Part shown: positions 52,067 to 60,465 of the stretch, one piece after another
Position numbering within the stretch: position 1 is the first letter of the stretch
Layout of the letters: every line of letters begins with the position of its first letter
Assembly (NCBI GenBank): GCA_046318115.1
Contig: JBKCVA010000078.1
Location: forward strand, 62,001-126,000
Reading direction: 5' to 3'
Length of the DNA: 64,000 nucleotides
Source: Aquimonas sp046318115
GTDB lineage: Bacteria; Pseudomonadota; Gammaproteobacteria; Xanthomonadales; Xanthomonadaceae
Translations under genes and position numbers: made by a program
The notes under the pieces: generated by a model
What the model was told of the DNA's origin: nothing
Seen by the model: only the letters and a program-made list of their open reading frames with translations
Database searches by the model: none

Positions 52067-52726
52067 ATGAGCCAGCCCGTCCTCTACATCGGCAACAAGA
52101 ACTACAGCAGCTGGTCCCTGCGGCCTTGGCTGCTGCTTCGCCATTTCGGCGTCGATTTCGCCGAGCACCTGTTGTGGCTGGATACGCCCGAGTTCGCGGC
52201 GGAGGTGGCCAAGGCTTCGCCCAGCCGGCGGGTGCCGGTGTTGCATGACCAGGGCCGGGTGATCTGGGATTCGCTGGCGATCTGCGAGTACGCCAACGAG
52301 ACCTGGCTTGGCGGCCGCGGCTGGCCGCAGGAGCCCGGCCTGCGTGCGCTGGCGCGCTCGGCGGCTTGCGAGATGCACTCCGGCTTCGCTGCGCTGCGCG
52401 GGCAGCTGCCCATGAACTGCGATCGCCAGCCCAACGCCTATCGCTGGAATGCCGAGGCCCAGGCCGACATCGATCGCGTGCAGGCGCTGTGGGCGCAGCT
52501 GCGCGCGGCCTCGGCGGGGCAGGGCGATTTTCTCTGCGGTGAGTTCGGGATTGTCGACGTCATGTTCGCCCCGGTGCTGATTCGCTTCCGTGGCTACGGG
52601 GTCGAGCTCAGCGAGGTCAGCCGCGCCTACTCCGAGGCGATGCTGGCTCTGCCGGCGTTGAAGGCCTGGATCGCAGCGGGCGTCGCCGAGCCGCAGCGTC
52701 TGCCCAAATACGAAGCGCTCAAGTGA
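52067..52726 (+). CDS. glutathione S-transferase family protein
   Basis: 219 aa cytosolic protein. The thioredoxin-like N-terminal domain has LYIGNKNYSSWSLRPWLLLR, in which a Ser takes the place of the activating Tyr/Ser/Cys, then RVPVLHDQGRVIWDSLAICE with the cis-Pro and glutathione-binding Asp-Ser. The helical C-terminal domain has FGIVDVMFAPVLIRF, the N-capping box with Asp. The NKNYSSWS motif defines a widespread bacterial GST subgroup of unknown substrate. Start at 52067; stop overlaps the transporter GTG start. Confidence 0.92.
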   Translation: MSQPVLYIGNKNYSSWSLRPWLLLRHFGVDFAEHLLWLDTPEFAAEVAKASPSRRVPVLHDQGRVIWDSLAICEYANETWLGGRGWPQEPGLRALARSAACEMHSGFAALRGQLPMNCDRQPNAYRWNAEAQADIDRVQALWAQLRAASAGQGDFLCGEFGIVDVMFAPVLIRFRGYGVELSEVSRAYSEAMLALPALKAWIAAGVAEPQRLPKYEALK

Positions 52727-53664
52727 GTTCAAGCCAATCCGCCGCTGCGCTCGCGGCGATGAGCCCGCAGCGCGAGCGCAGCCCCGTGCTGGCGATGCTG
52801 GTGGGGGCCGTGTTGATCAGCAGCACCAGTGCTTTCGTGCGCGTCGCCGATGTGGCGCCCACGGTGTCGGCGTTCTACCGGATGCTCTTCGGCGGTCTGA
52901 TGCTGCTGTTTCTTCTGGGCGCGGTGAGGGCCCCGTGGAGGCCACGCACGGCCCTGCTGCTGGCTCTGGTGCTGCCGGCAGCGGCGTTTGCGGCGGATCT
53001 GATGGCCTGGCACCGCAGCATCCACCTGGTGGGGCCGGGTCTCGCGACCCTGATCGGCAACCTGCAGGTGTTCTTCATGGCGCTGGCCGGCGTTCTCATG
53101 TACCGGGAACGCCTGGGGCCACGTTTCATCGTGGGTGTCGCGCTGGCGTTTGCCGGCCTGTGGCTGTTGGTCGGGCGCAGTTGGAGCGATGTGGGCGCCA
53201 GCTTCCAGTGGGGCGTCTGGCTGGGCGTGTTCACCGCCTTCATGTACGCGGTCTACATGCTGAGCTTCCGTCGCATCCAGCAGCGCGAGCCCAGTGCGAG
53301 CCCGATGTACCTGCTGTGCTGGTGCTCGCTGGTGTGTGCGCTGATGCTGGGAGGTGCCGGTGTGGTGGAAGGGCACAGTTTCGCCATTCCCAACCTCAAG
53401 ACCTGGGGGGCCTTGATCGGGCTGGCCCTGTTCGGCCAAGTACTCGGCTGGCTGCTGATTTCGTACGCCCTGCCGCGGCTGGACGCTTCGATGGTCGGCC
53501 TGCTCCTGTTGCTGCAGCCGCTGCTGGCTTTCGGTGTCGACGTGGTCCTGTTCGGCCGTGCGACCGATGGCCTGGACTGGGCGGGGCTGGTGCTGTCCGC
53601 GCTGGGCATCTTCATTGGCAGTCAGCGCGCTCGTGCGCCGGCACCTGCGCAGGAACCCGCATGA
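52723..53664 (+). CDS. EamA/DMT-family transporter
   Basis: 313 aa inner-membrane protein with ten hydrophobic segments in two EamA repeats (about residues 17-145 and 162-305). Typical helix starts are GAVLISSTSAFVRVADVAPT (repeat 1) and WGVWLGVFTAFMYAVYMLSF (repeat 2), with VSAFYRMLFGG and the repeat-end motif FMALAGVLMYRERLGPRFIV. It starts with GTG at 52723 overlapping the GST stop (GTGA), and its stop overlaps apt (ATGA). DMT proteins export amino acids, nucleobases or metabolites. Coupling to apt hints at a purine, but this is speculative. Confidence 0.93.
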   Translation: MSSSQSAAALAAMSPQRERSPVLAMLVGAVLISSTSAFVRVADVAPTVSAFYRMLFGGLMLLFLLGAVRAPWRPRTALLLALVLPAAAFAADLMAWHRSIHLVGPGLATLIGNLQVFFMALAGVLMYRERLGPRFIVGVALAFAGLWLLVGRSWSDVGASFQWGVWLGVFTAFMYAVYMLSFRRIQQREPSASPMYLLCWCSLVCALMLGGAGVVEGHSFAIPNLKTWGALIGLALFGQVLGWLLISYALPRLDASMVGLLLLLQPLLAFGVDVVLFGRATDGLDWAGLVLSALGIFIGSQRARAPAPAQEPA

Positions 53665-54185
53665 GCACGTCTGCCCTGATCGAATCCTTGATCCTGCCGG
53701 TGCCGGACTTTCCCAAGCCGGGCATCCTGTTTCGCGACATCACGCCGCTGTTGGCGGATGCACAAGGCTTTCGTGCGGCGGTCGACGCCCTGCTGTCGCC
53801 TTGGCGCCATCGGCCGCCGCAGCTGTTCTGCGGCATCGAGTCGCGTGGCTTCATCTTCGCGGCTGCGATGGCGCAGGCGCTGGGCTGCGGTTTCGCACCG
53901 ATCCGCAAGCCCGGAAAGCTGCCGGGCCCTGTGCTTCGCGAGCACTACAGTCTCGAGTACGGCGAGGACATGCTCGAACTGCGCGCGGACGCGCTGTCGG
54001 CTGGCGCGGACGTCGTCGTTGTCGACGATGTCCTGGCCACGGGCGGCACGCTGAAGGCTGCGGCCCGGCTGGTCGAACGCAGCGGAGCACGTCTGGTCGG
54101 CGCCAGCGTGCTGATCGAACTCTCAGCTCTCGGCGGGCGCAAGCGCCTCGCCCTGCCTGCGCTTCACGCGGTGCTGTGCTACTGA
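53661..54185 (+). CDS. apt: adenine phosphoribosyltransferase
   Basis: 174 aa cytosolic salvage enzyme: adenine plus PRPP to AMP. IRDIPDFPKPGI-type segment LPVPDFPKPGILFRDITPLL, base-site FCGIESRGFIFAAAMAQALG, the flexible loop region KPGKLPGPVLREHYSLEYGE and the PRPP-binding signature VVVVDDVLATGGTLKAAARL (about 120-139) are all intact. Length is typical (170-185). Last gene of the GST-EamA-apt operon with overlapping start codon. Confidence 0.96.
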   Translation: MSTSALIESLILPVPDFPKPGILFRDITPLLADAQGFRAAVDALLSPWRHRPPQLFCGIESRGFIFAAAMAQALGCGFAPIRKPGKLPGPVLREHYSLEYGEDMLELRADALSAGADVVVVDDVLATGGTLKAAARLVERSGARLVGASVLIELSALGGRKRLALPALHAVLCY

Positions 54186-54530
54186 GCGAGCTTGGGGCAG
54201 GGCCGAAGAATCCAGAGCGCGCTTTAAGGCGCAGAGGCCATGGCGAGGGTGTCCAGAGGCGGCCACAGCACGCGGATGGCTCCCTCACATGCGCTCAGCC
54301 TTGCCGCCTGCTTTGGCAGCGCGCCGTTGGATCGGGCACGGAGATGCCCAACCCGGTCTGGCCGAGCGCGGCGAAGTCGTCGCCGGGTGGCGCCCGAACC
54401 CGCCGGACGTAGTCCGGACTCGCCAGCACCGCGCAAGACCCGGACCGACTTGAACCGCCTTGCCCGGGCTGTCGAGTAACGCGACAGTTCACCTGCGCCG
54501 GCGGCGGACAGCGCGCTGCGGGTGCACCGC
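54186..54530. other. non-coding gap
   Basis: 345 bp between convergent apt and the Reeler-like gene. Open frames here have no ribosome site or recognisable product. A short GCGC..GCGC hairpin near 54215 is too weak to call a terminator. Nothing else seen. Confidence 0.5.
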
Positions 54531-55163
54531 TCAGAATTCGAAGCCGTCGCGGAAGACCCCTGCCTCGATGAACACGATCGGCGTCAGCGCCTGCTGGTCC
54601 CGGCAGCCGGCGGGGTGGGTGCAATCTTCGATCAGGAAGGCACGCAGCACGGCGCCGACGCTCGCATCACCGGTCCATTCGAAGACGAGCTGGTCCTGCG
54701 TCTTGGGTTGACTGTCGGTGTGCGAAAGCGCCCAGGTGCCACACTCCGCCGGTGCGGGGATATAGCTCCAGCGGCCGTTTCCGGGCACGGAGAAGGTTCC
54801 TGCGCCGGTCGCGATCCCCGCCTTGGCCCAGATCAGCACCCCGCGCGCGCGCCGAGAGGGATTCGGGTGGTGCAGGCGCAGTTGGATCGGAGTGCCCGGG
54901 TAATGCAGGGACGGCGCCTGCAAGGTCCAACCCTGGGGTGGCGGGTTGGCCAGGGTCGGGCTCATCTGCACCAGCGGCAGCGCATTCACCTCGCAGATCG
55001 GCGAGCCCTGCGAGTTGGCCAGCGCGTGAGCCGGAGTTGCGCAGGCTGCTGCGAGCAGCAGGCAGCGTGCCCGCCCGCGCCACGGCTGCGCGCGCGTGGC
55101 GGAGGCGTCGGCCAAGCGCTGGCGTGGCGCCGGATCTTCGAGGTGTTCGAGTGCTTTGCGCAT
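54531..55163 (-). CDS. secreted Reeler-like domain protein ending in F-R-D-G-F-E-F
   Basis: About 210 aa. The start at 55163 (MRKALEHLEDP) is preferred; a GTG at 55211 is possible. The signal peptide is weakly formed (ARCLLLAAACATPAHALA, about 33-50), longer than usual. The mature domain has the Reeler pattern: a Pro-rich start (QMSPTLANPPPQGWTL), YPGTPIQLRLHHPNPSRRAR, GVLIWAKAGIATGAGTFSVP, the late W-Cys pair and ALSHTDSQPKTQDQLVFEWT. In bacteria such domains occur in surface proteins with varied C-terminal anchors (choice-of-anchor type). The chain ends VFRDGFEF, a motif shared with two neighbouring secreted proteins. No catalytic residues recognised. Divergent from the DUF1800 gene. Confidence 0.7.
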   Translation of the reverse strand: MRKALEHLEDPAPRQRLADASATRAQPWRGRARCLLLAAACATPAHALANSQGSPICEVNALPLVQMSPTLANPPPQGWTLQAPSLHYPGTPIQLRLHHPNPSRRARGVLIWAKAGIATGAGTFSVPGNGRWSYIPAPAECGTWALSHTDSQPKTQDQLVFEWTGDASVGAVLRAFLIEDCTHPAGCRDQQALTPIVFIEAGVFRDGFEF

Positions 55164-55272
55164 GGTGCATCCGGCCGACCGACGGTATGGCTCTTTCGTG
55201 AATTGCCGCACGGAAGCCTAGCAGGCTGGTTTGCGATTGTTTGCAAACTTTCGATCGGTCCCGGAACCGGCC

Positions 55273-57057
55273 ATGCATGCTCTCCTTACATTGCGCCCGG
55301 CAAGACTGCTCGCAGGCCTGCTGGTGTTGAGCGCCGTCTGCGCGCCCTCGCAGGCGCAGGTGCTGTTTCGCGACGGCTTCGATCCGCCGCCCGAGGGCCC
55401 GTTCACCGAGGCCGAGGCCTCGCGCTTCCTCAGCCATGCCACTTTCGGCCCCACGCTCACCGAGATCACCCGGCTGCGAGGCATGGGCTACACGCCTTGG
55501 CTCAACGAGCAGTTCGGCCGACCGGCGTCGCTGCAGCTGCCGCACCTCGACAACCTGATGTCGATCGATCCCAGCGTGGTGTGGCAAGACAAGCGCAATG
55601 ACATCTGGTTCCGCAACGTGCTGTATCGCGACGACCAATTGCGCCAGCGGATGGCCTTCGCGCTGTCGCAGATCTTCGTGGTGTCCGACCAGAACGGCTC
55701 GGTGGAGGGCAACCCGAATGCGCTGGCCCACTATCACGACATGCTCAGCCAGAACGCGTTCGGCAATTACCGCACGCTGCTTGAAAACGTCACCCTGCAC
55801 CCGGTGATGGGCCATTACCTGTCGATGTTCAAGAACCGCAAACCGGATGAGGCGGCAAACATCCGGCCGGACGAGAACTATGCCCGCGAGATCATGCAGC
55901 TGTTCAGCATCGGCCTCGTGCGACTGAACCTCGACGGCACCGTGATGGACGGCGATTCCGCAACGCCGGGCGTGCAGCCGATTCCCACCTACACGCAGGA
56001 CACCATCCGTGGCTTCGCGCACGTGTTCACGGGCTGGAACTGGTCGACCTGCAACCCGCCGGTGGCCAGCGATACCGCCGGCAACTTCAACTGGTGGGAC
56101 TGGGAATACTGCGGTCCGGGGCCCGGCAACACCGACTGGCGTCTGCAGCCCGGGTGGCGCCAGCCCTTGCGGCCCTGGGGCGAAGGGACACAGTTCGGCT
56201 CGATCTACCACGCTTCGGCGGGCACCAAGCAGCTGCTGAGCTACCCCGGCGTGGCGCTCAGCAATGGCGTGCTGCCGGCGGGCGGGCAGGCCCGGGCCAA
56301 CATGGCCGCGGCGCTGGACAACGTGTTCAACCACCCGAATGTCGGCCCGTTCTTCGGGCGTCTGCTGATCCAGCGATTCACCACCAGCAACCCCTCGCCG
56401 GCTTACATCGCGCGCGTTGCCTCGGTATTCAACAACAATGGGAGCGGCGTCCGCGGCGATCTGCAGGCCGTGCTGCGCGCTGTCCTGCTGGATCCCGAAG
56501 CGCGCAATCCTTCCCGGGCGCACGCTGGCAGGCTGCGTGAACCCCTGCTGCGAATCACCCAGCTCTGGCGTGGACTGAATGCGAGTTCGAGCGACGGCGC
56601 GATTCGCGAGTGGCCCGACCAGTATGGTGCGCAGGCGGTGCTGAGCTCGCCGACGGTGTTCAACTTCTTCCTGCCGAACTACCAGCTGCCGGGTGAGCTT
56701 GCCTCGCTGGGGCTGTTCGCGCCCGAGTTCCAGATCACCACCGACACCTACATCACCCGCATGACCAACGAGATCGGCGCCAAAGTGTTCTGGGCCTGGC
56801 AAGGCTCGAACACCGGCACCTGGAACCCGGTCAAAGTTGACCTCAATCGCGATATGCAGATCGCACACGATGCGGGGGCGCTGGTCGACCGCTACAACCT
56901 GCTCTTCATGGGCGGGCGGATGAGCAGCTCGATGCGGACGGTGCTGGTGAATCATCTGAACGGCATGGGCAGCAGCAACAATGACCAGCGTCGTGCGCGC
57001 GTGCAGGACGCCCTGTGGCTGATCCTGACCTCGCCCGAGTACGTGGTGGAGAAGTGA
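55273..57057 (+). CDS. secreted DUF1800 domain protein
   Basis: 594 aa. The start at 55273 gives a Sec signal (LLTLRPARLLAGLLVLSAVC, cleavage near SQA-Q) followed at once by VLFRDGFDPPPEGPF. The DUF1800 domain is EAEASRFLSHATFGPTLTEI, RLRGMGYTPWLNEQF, LRQRMAFALSQIFVVSD, NYAREIMQLFSIGLV, IRGFAHVFTGWNW, then FFGRLLIQRFTTSNPSP and VFNFFLPNYQLPGEL. DUF1800 proteins are large exported proteins of unknown function almost always paired with DUF1501, as here (1 bp apart). A 10-bp perfect palindrome GTTTGCAAAC at 55239-55248 just upstream could be an operator. Confidence 0.9.
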   Translation: MHALLTLRPARLLAGLLVLSAVCAPSQAQVLFRDGFDPPPEGPFTEAEASRFLSHATFGPTLTEITRLRGMGYTPWLNEQFGRPASLQLPHLDNLMSIDPSVVWQDKRNDIWFRNVLYRDDQLRQRMAFALSQIFVVSDQNGSVEGNPNALAHYHDMLSQNAFGNYRTLLENVTLHPVMGHYLSMFKNRKPDEAANIRPDENYAREIMQLFSIGLVRLNLDGTVMDGDSATPGVQPIPTYTQDTIRGFAHVFTGWNWSTCNPPVASDTAGNFNWWDWEYCGPGPGNTDWRLQPGWRQPLRPWGEGTQFGSIYHASAGTKQLLSYPGVALSNGVLPAGGQARANMAAALDNVFNHPNVGPFFGRLLIQRFTTSNPSPAYIARVASVFNNNGSGVRGDLQAVLRAVLLDPEARNPSRAHAGRLREPLLRITQLWRGLNASSSDGAIREWPDQYGAQAVLSSPTVFNFFLPNYQLPGELASLGLFAPEFQITTDTYITRMTNEIGAKVFWAWQGSNTGTWNPVKVDLNRDMQIAHDAGALVDRYNLLFMGGRMSSSMRTVLVNHLNGMGSSNNDQRRARVQDALWLILTSPEYVVEK

Positions 57058-57058
57058 G

Positions 57059-58537
57059 ATGAGCCGGATCGGTCGACGCGAGTTTCTCCACCGTGCGCTG
57101 CGTGCCACTGCGGCCAGTGCCGCCTTCGGTTCGATGCTGGGCAAGCTGGAGCTGGCCCAGGCGGCCATGCCCAAGCTGCTCGGCAACGACTACCGGGCGC
57201 TGGTCTGCATCTATCTGCATGGCGGCAACGACTGCTTCAACATGGTCGTGCCGCGTGATTCCAACTACAGCGTGTACGCTGCGCGCCGCGGCGCGCTGGC
57301 TGTGCCGCAGAGCCAGCTGCTGGCCTTGAACCCTTCGGTGGCGCCGCTCGGCGGCGGCCAGTTCGGCCTGCATCCGCAGATGAGCGGCACCCAGCAGATG
57401 TTCAATGCCGGGCGCGCGGCCATCATCGCCAATGTCGGTCCGCTGGTGCGGCCGATGAGCAAACCCCTCTATCAGCAGGCCGGCACCCCGCGCCCTGCGC
57501 AGCTGTTCTCGCACTCCGACCAGACCGTGCTCTGGCAGACCCCACGGGCCGATGCCGCCGACCGCACCGGCTGGGGCGGGCGCCTTGCCGACATCTTTGC
57601 CGCCAGCAACAGCAACCAGGTGCTGTCGATGAACGTGTCGCTCGACGGCGACAACGTGTTTCAGACCGGCGTGCAGGTCGCGCCCTACTTCATGTCTTCG
57701 CAGGGGGTGGAGCAGGTCAGCTTCATCCAGACCGGCGCGGCCAATTGCGCCGACGGCGGCCAGGGCTGGAACCGTCGCCGCTGCCTCGCCTTCAACGCGC
57801 TGCTCGATCAGTCGCATACCCACGCGTTCGAGCGCGCCTACGCGCAGAAGGCACGGCGAACCCTGCAGACAACCGACCAGGTGGTCGCGGCGCTGGCCAC
57901 CGTGCCCGCCAACGATGTGCTGTTCCGACCGTTCTGGGATGCCTTCGGCCTGACCTGGAACCCGAGCAGCCTGCCCGAGCTGCCGCGGCTGGCGGCGCAG
58001 CTGCTGATGGTGGCGCGGATGATCCGCGCCCGCGACACCCTGCAGATGAGCCGGCAGCTGTTCTACGCCGGTCTCGGCGGCTTCGACACGCACGACCGGC
58101 AGCTCGAAGATCATCCGGGCCTGCTGCGCCAGTTGTCGCAGGCGGTCATGGCGTTCTACCAGGTGCTGGACAATCCGGCGATGAGCCTGGGCAGCTCCGT
58201 GACCACCTTCACCGCTTCGGAGTTCGGGCGCACGCTGTCGATCAATGGCGACGGCACCGATCACGGTTGGGGTGGGCACCATCTCGTGTTTGGTGGCGCC
58301 GTGCAGGGTGGGCGCTTCTACGGGCGCTTCCCCAGTCTCGCGGCTTCGGCCAGCAATCCGGACGACGCCGGCTGGGGCCAGGTTATCCCCACCTTGTCCG
58401 CTGATCAGTACGCGGCAACCTTGGCGCGCTGGTATGGCCTGTCCGATGGGGATCGTTCGACAATCTTCCCGAACCTGCAGCACATGAGCGGCAATCTGGT
58501 TGCGATCGAAGGCCCCAATCTCGGCTTCATGGCGTGA
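57059..58537 (+). CDS. Tat-exported DUF1501 domain protein
   Basis: 492 aa. The N-terminus MSRIGRREFLHRALRATAAS carries a twin-arginine signal (RREFLHR) with an alanine-rich hydrophobic stretch ending near AQA. This means export as a folded, perhaps metal-bound protein. The DUF1501 domain (sulfatase/alkaline-phosphatase-like fold) shows LVCIYLHGGNDCFNMVVPRD, FGLHPQMSGTQQMFNAGRAA, HSDQTVLWQTPRADAADRTG, GLGGFDTHDRQLEDHPGLLR, TTFTASEFGRTLSINGDGTD and HGWGGHHLVFGGAVQGGRFY. The Asp/His residues in the last three segments look like metal ligands. Its substrate is unknown. It follows the DUF1800 gene by one base, so co-production is certain if both are transcribed. Confidence 0.92.
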   Translation: MSRIGRREFLHRALRATAASAAFGSMLGKLELAQAAMPKLLGNDYRALVCIYLHGGNDCFNMVVPRDSNYSVYAARRGALAVPQSQLLALNPSVAPLGGGQFGLHPQMSGTQQMFNAGRAAIIANVGPLVRPMSKPLYQQAGTPRPAQLFSHSDQTVLWQTPRADAADRTGWGGRLADIFAASNSNQVLSMNVSLDGDNVFQTGVQVAPYFMSSQGVEQVSFIQTGAANCADGGQGWNRRRCLAFNALLDQSHTHAFERAYAQKARRTLQTTDQVVAALATVPANDVLFRPFWDAFGLTWNPSSLPELPRLAAQLLMVARMIRARDTLQMSRQLFYAGLGGFDTHDRQLEDHPGLLRQLSQAVMAFYQVLDNPAMSLGSSVTTFTASEFGRTLSINGDGTDHGWGGHHLVFGGAVQGGRFYGRFPSLAASASNPDDAGWGQVIPTLSADQYAATLARWYGLSDGDRSTIFPNLQHMSGNLVAIEGPNLGFMA

Positions 58538-58668
58538 GAGCGTCTCGCAGCCTTGCGCAGCAGGGCCTGACGTCGGACGAGCCTCTCGCTTCACACACGG
58601 TCCCCAAGGACCACTGACCCGTGCAGCGCATCGCTGCGCCCACGCTTTGACAGAAAGGCCTGAAAGCT

Positions 58669-60036
58669 ATGTCGCGTTGTCTACCGCTCATGTTGCTGTT
58701 CGCCCCCGTGCTCGCCTTCGCCCAGGCGGTCCCTGATCCGCCGCGTTTCGAGAGCTTCCTCACCGGCTTCAGTGGTCCCATCGGGTTGACCCACGCCGGG
58801 GATGGCAGCGGGCGCTTGTTCGTCAATCAGCAGAGCGGCGCACTGCGTGTGGTCCGCAACGGGGCCTTGCTGGCCACGCCCTATTTCAATGCGGCGGTCA
58901 GCAGTCCCAGCCTGCAGTGCACTTACCCGGGCGATTCCAGCCCGAGCACGGTCGGCTTCACCAGCGGCGGCGAACGCGGTCTGCTGGGCGTTGCCTTCCA
59001 TCCCGAATTCGCCAGCAACGGTCGCGTCTTCATGAGCATCACCGATGCCAACGGCGACACCATGCTGCTGCGCTACACGGCATCAAACCCCGCCGCCGAC
59101 GTGCTGAGCACGCAGGACCTTGCCACCTGCACCGTGGTGCTCCGCGCCGATCAGGACTTCAGCAACCACAACGGTGGCCACATCGCCTTCGGGCCTGATG
59201 GCTACCTCTACTTCGGGCTGGGCGACGGCGGCAGCGGCGGCGACCCCTGCGATCGCGGCCAGGTGCTGGCGCCAGGCAATCTCAACGGCAGCGGTGACTG
59301 TGCGGTCGACGCCAATTTCACCGCCAACGGCGGCAATGCCGATTCCCGCGCGCTGCTGGGCAAGTTCCTGCGGATCGATGTCGATGTCACCACCGCCGTG
59401 GGCAGTGGGCAGCTCTGTGGCCGTCCGCGGACGGCTCAGGCAGCCGCTTACGGGATCCCGTCCGGCAACCCGGGTGCGAGCGGCACCTTGGCTGCGGCCT
59501 GCGACGAGGTCTGGTCCTACGGCGTGCGCAACCCGTGGCGCTTCAGCTTCGATCGCGAGACCGGCGACCTGTGGATGGGCGACGTGGGCCAGGGTGCGCG
59601 CGAGGAGATCAACTTCGAGCCCTCGGGCGCGGGTGGTCGCAACTACGGCTGGCGCTGCCGCGAGGGCATCGTGCAGCACGCCAGCTGCGGCGCGCCTGTC
59701 GTGGCCTTCACCGAGCCCGCGCTGGACTACGCACGCAGCTCGCCGCAGTGCTCGGTCACCGGTGGCTTCCGCTATCGCGGGCCGGTGTTGGCGGCGCAGG
59801 GTCGCTATTACTACGGCGACTACTGCAGCGCCTTCATCTGGGTGGCGCAGCCGACGCAGACCGGCTTCGCCCATCCGGCCAGCGAGCTGCAAGACCTTGG
59901 CTCGGGCCTCACCAGCTTTGGCGAAGGCGAGGACGGTGAGCTCTATGCCATCGTGGGCAATACGGTCAATCGCTTGAACGGCGTCCGCAGCAACCCGGTG
60001 GCAGTGTTCGCGAACGGGTTTGAAGCGACCCCGTGA
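58669..60036 (+). CDS. secreted PQQ-type sugar dehydrogenase (glucose/sorbosone dehydrogenase family)
   Basis: 455 aa. Signal peptide MSRCLPLMLLFAPVLAFAQA. Six-bladed propeller motifs: GPIGLTHAGDGSGRLFVNQQ, ERGLLGVAFHPEFASNGRVF, HNGGHIAFGPDGYLYFGLGD (His near the PQQ site and Asp for calcium), NPWRFSFDRETGDLWMGDVG, then NYGWRCREGI and SVTGGFRYRGPVLAAQGRYY. This is the soluble aldose/sorbosone dehydrogenase family, oxidising sugars in the periplasm with PQQ; PQQ synthesis genes are not in the window. The C-terminus is AVFANGFEATP, carrying the same F-x-[DN]-G-F-E motif as nearby secreted proteins. Same strand as DUF1501, 131 bp downstream. Confidence 0.9.
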   Translation: MSRCLPLMLLFAPVLAFAQAVPDPPRFESFLTGFSGPIGLTHAGDGSGRLFVNQQSGALRVVRNGALLATPYFNAAVSSPSLQCTYPGDSSPSTVGFTSGGERGLLGVAFHPEFASNGRVFMSITDANGDTMLLRYTASNPAADVLSTQDLATCTVVLRADQDFSNHNGGHIAFGPDGYLYFGLGDGGSGGDPCDRGQVLAPGNLNGSGDCAVDANFTANGGNADSRALLGKFLRIDVDVTTAVGSGQLCGRPRTAQAAAYGIPSGNPGASGTLAAACDEVWSYGVRNPWRFSFDRETGDLWMGDVGQGAREEINFEPSGAGGRNYGWRCREGIVQHASCGAPVVAFTEPALDYARSSPQCSVTGGFRYRGPVLAAQGRYYYGDYCSAFIWVAQPTQTGFAHPASELQDLGSGLTSFGEGEDGELYAIVGNTVNRLNGVRSNPVAVFANGFEATP

Positions 60037-60116
60037 TTCCGAACTGCCGATCGCCCTCAGGTTTTGGGGGCGATCGGCCGCTACTCTGACGGGCATTCAG
60101 CTTCGCGGAGGTCCGT

Positions 60117-60422
60117 ATGAGCGACATCGCCAACATCGCCCGATCCGGCATGGCCGCCGCGCAGACACGGCTCACCGCGGCTGCCAGCAACATCGCCAAC
60201 CGCGAGAGCACGGACTTCCGGCGCTTCCAGGTCGACAGCCGCGAGCAGGTTGGTGGCGGGGTCAGTGCCCGATTGGTGCGCGACCCGGAACCGCAGGCCG
60301 GTGATGGCCTGAGCACGGACCTCGTCTACTCCATCGAGGCGCGTCAGGCCTTCGCGGCCAACGTCAAGGTGTTGAAAACGCAGGACGAACTGCTGGGCAG
60401 CCTGCTCGACACGCGAGCCTGA
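60117..60422 (+). CDS. orphan small protein resembling flagellar rod protein FlgC
   Basis: 101 aa, start at 60117 after GGAGG. N-terminal MSDIANIARSGMAAAQTRLT then AAASNIANRESTDFRR is the flagellar rod N-terminal motif (SGMxAxxxRLxxxAxNIANxxT). The end YSIEARQAFAANVKVLKTQD then ELLGSLLDTRA is the matching C-terminal coiled segment (..EARxAFxANxxVxKTxDEL). Real FlgC is about 135 aa and lies with flgB; here the central part is shortened to about 30 residues and no flagellar gene is near. It may be a remnant, a specialised rod component or a repurposed secreted protein. Confidence 0.8.
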   Translation: MSDIANIARSGMAAAQTRLTAAASNIANRESTDFRRFQVDSREQVGGGVSARLVRDPEPQAGDGLSTDLVYSIEARQAFAANVKVLKTQDELLGSLLDTRA

Positions 60423-60465
60423 AGAGCACGAGCGCTTCGGCACTCCCGCTCTTGCCGCCCACGCC

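Noticed and set aside
54667..57186. 839-codon minus-strand frame spanning the DUF1800 gene and the Reeler-like gene
   Set aside because: Overlaps two supported genes in other frames; translation lacks any family signature.
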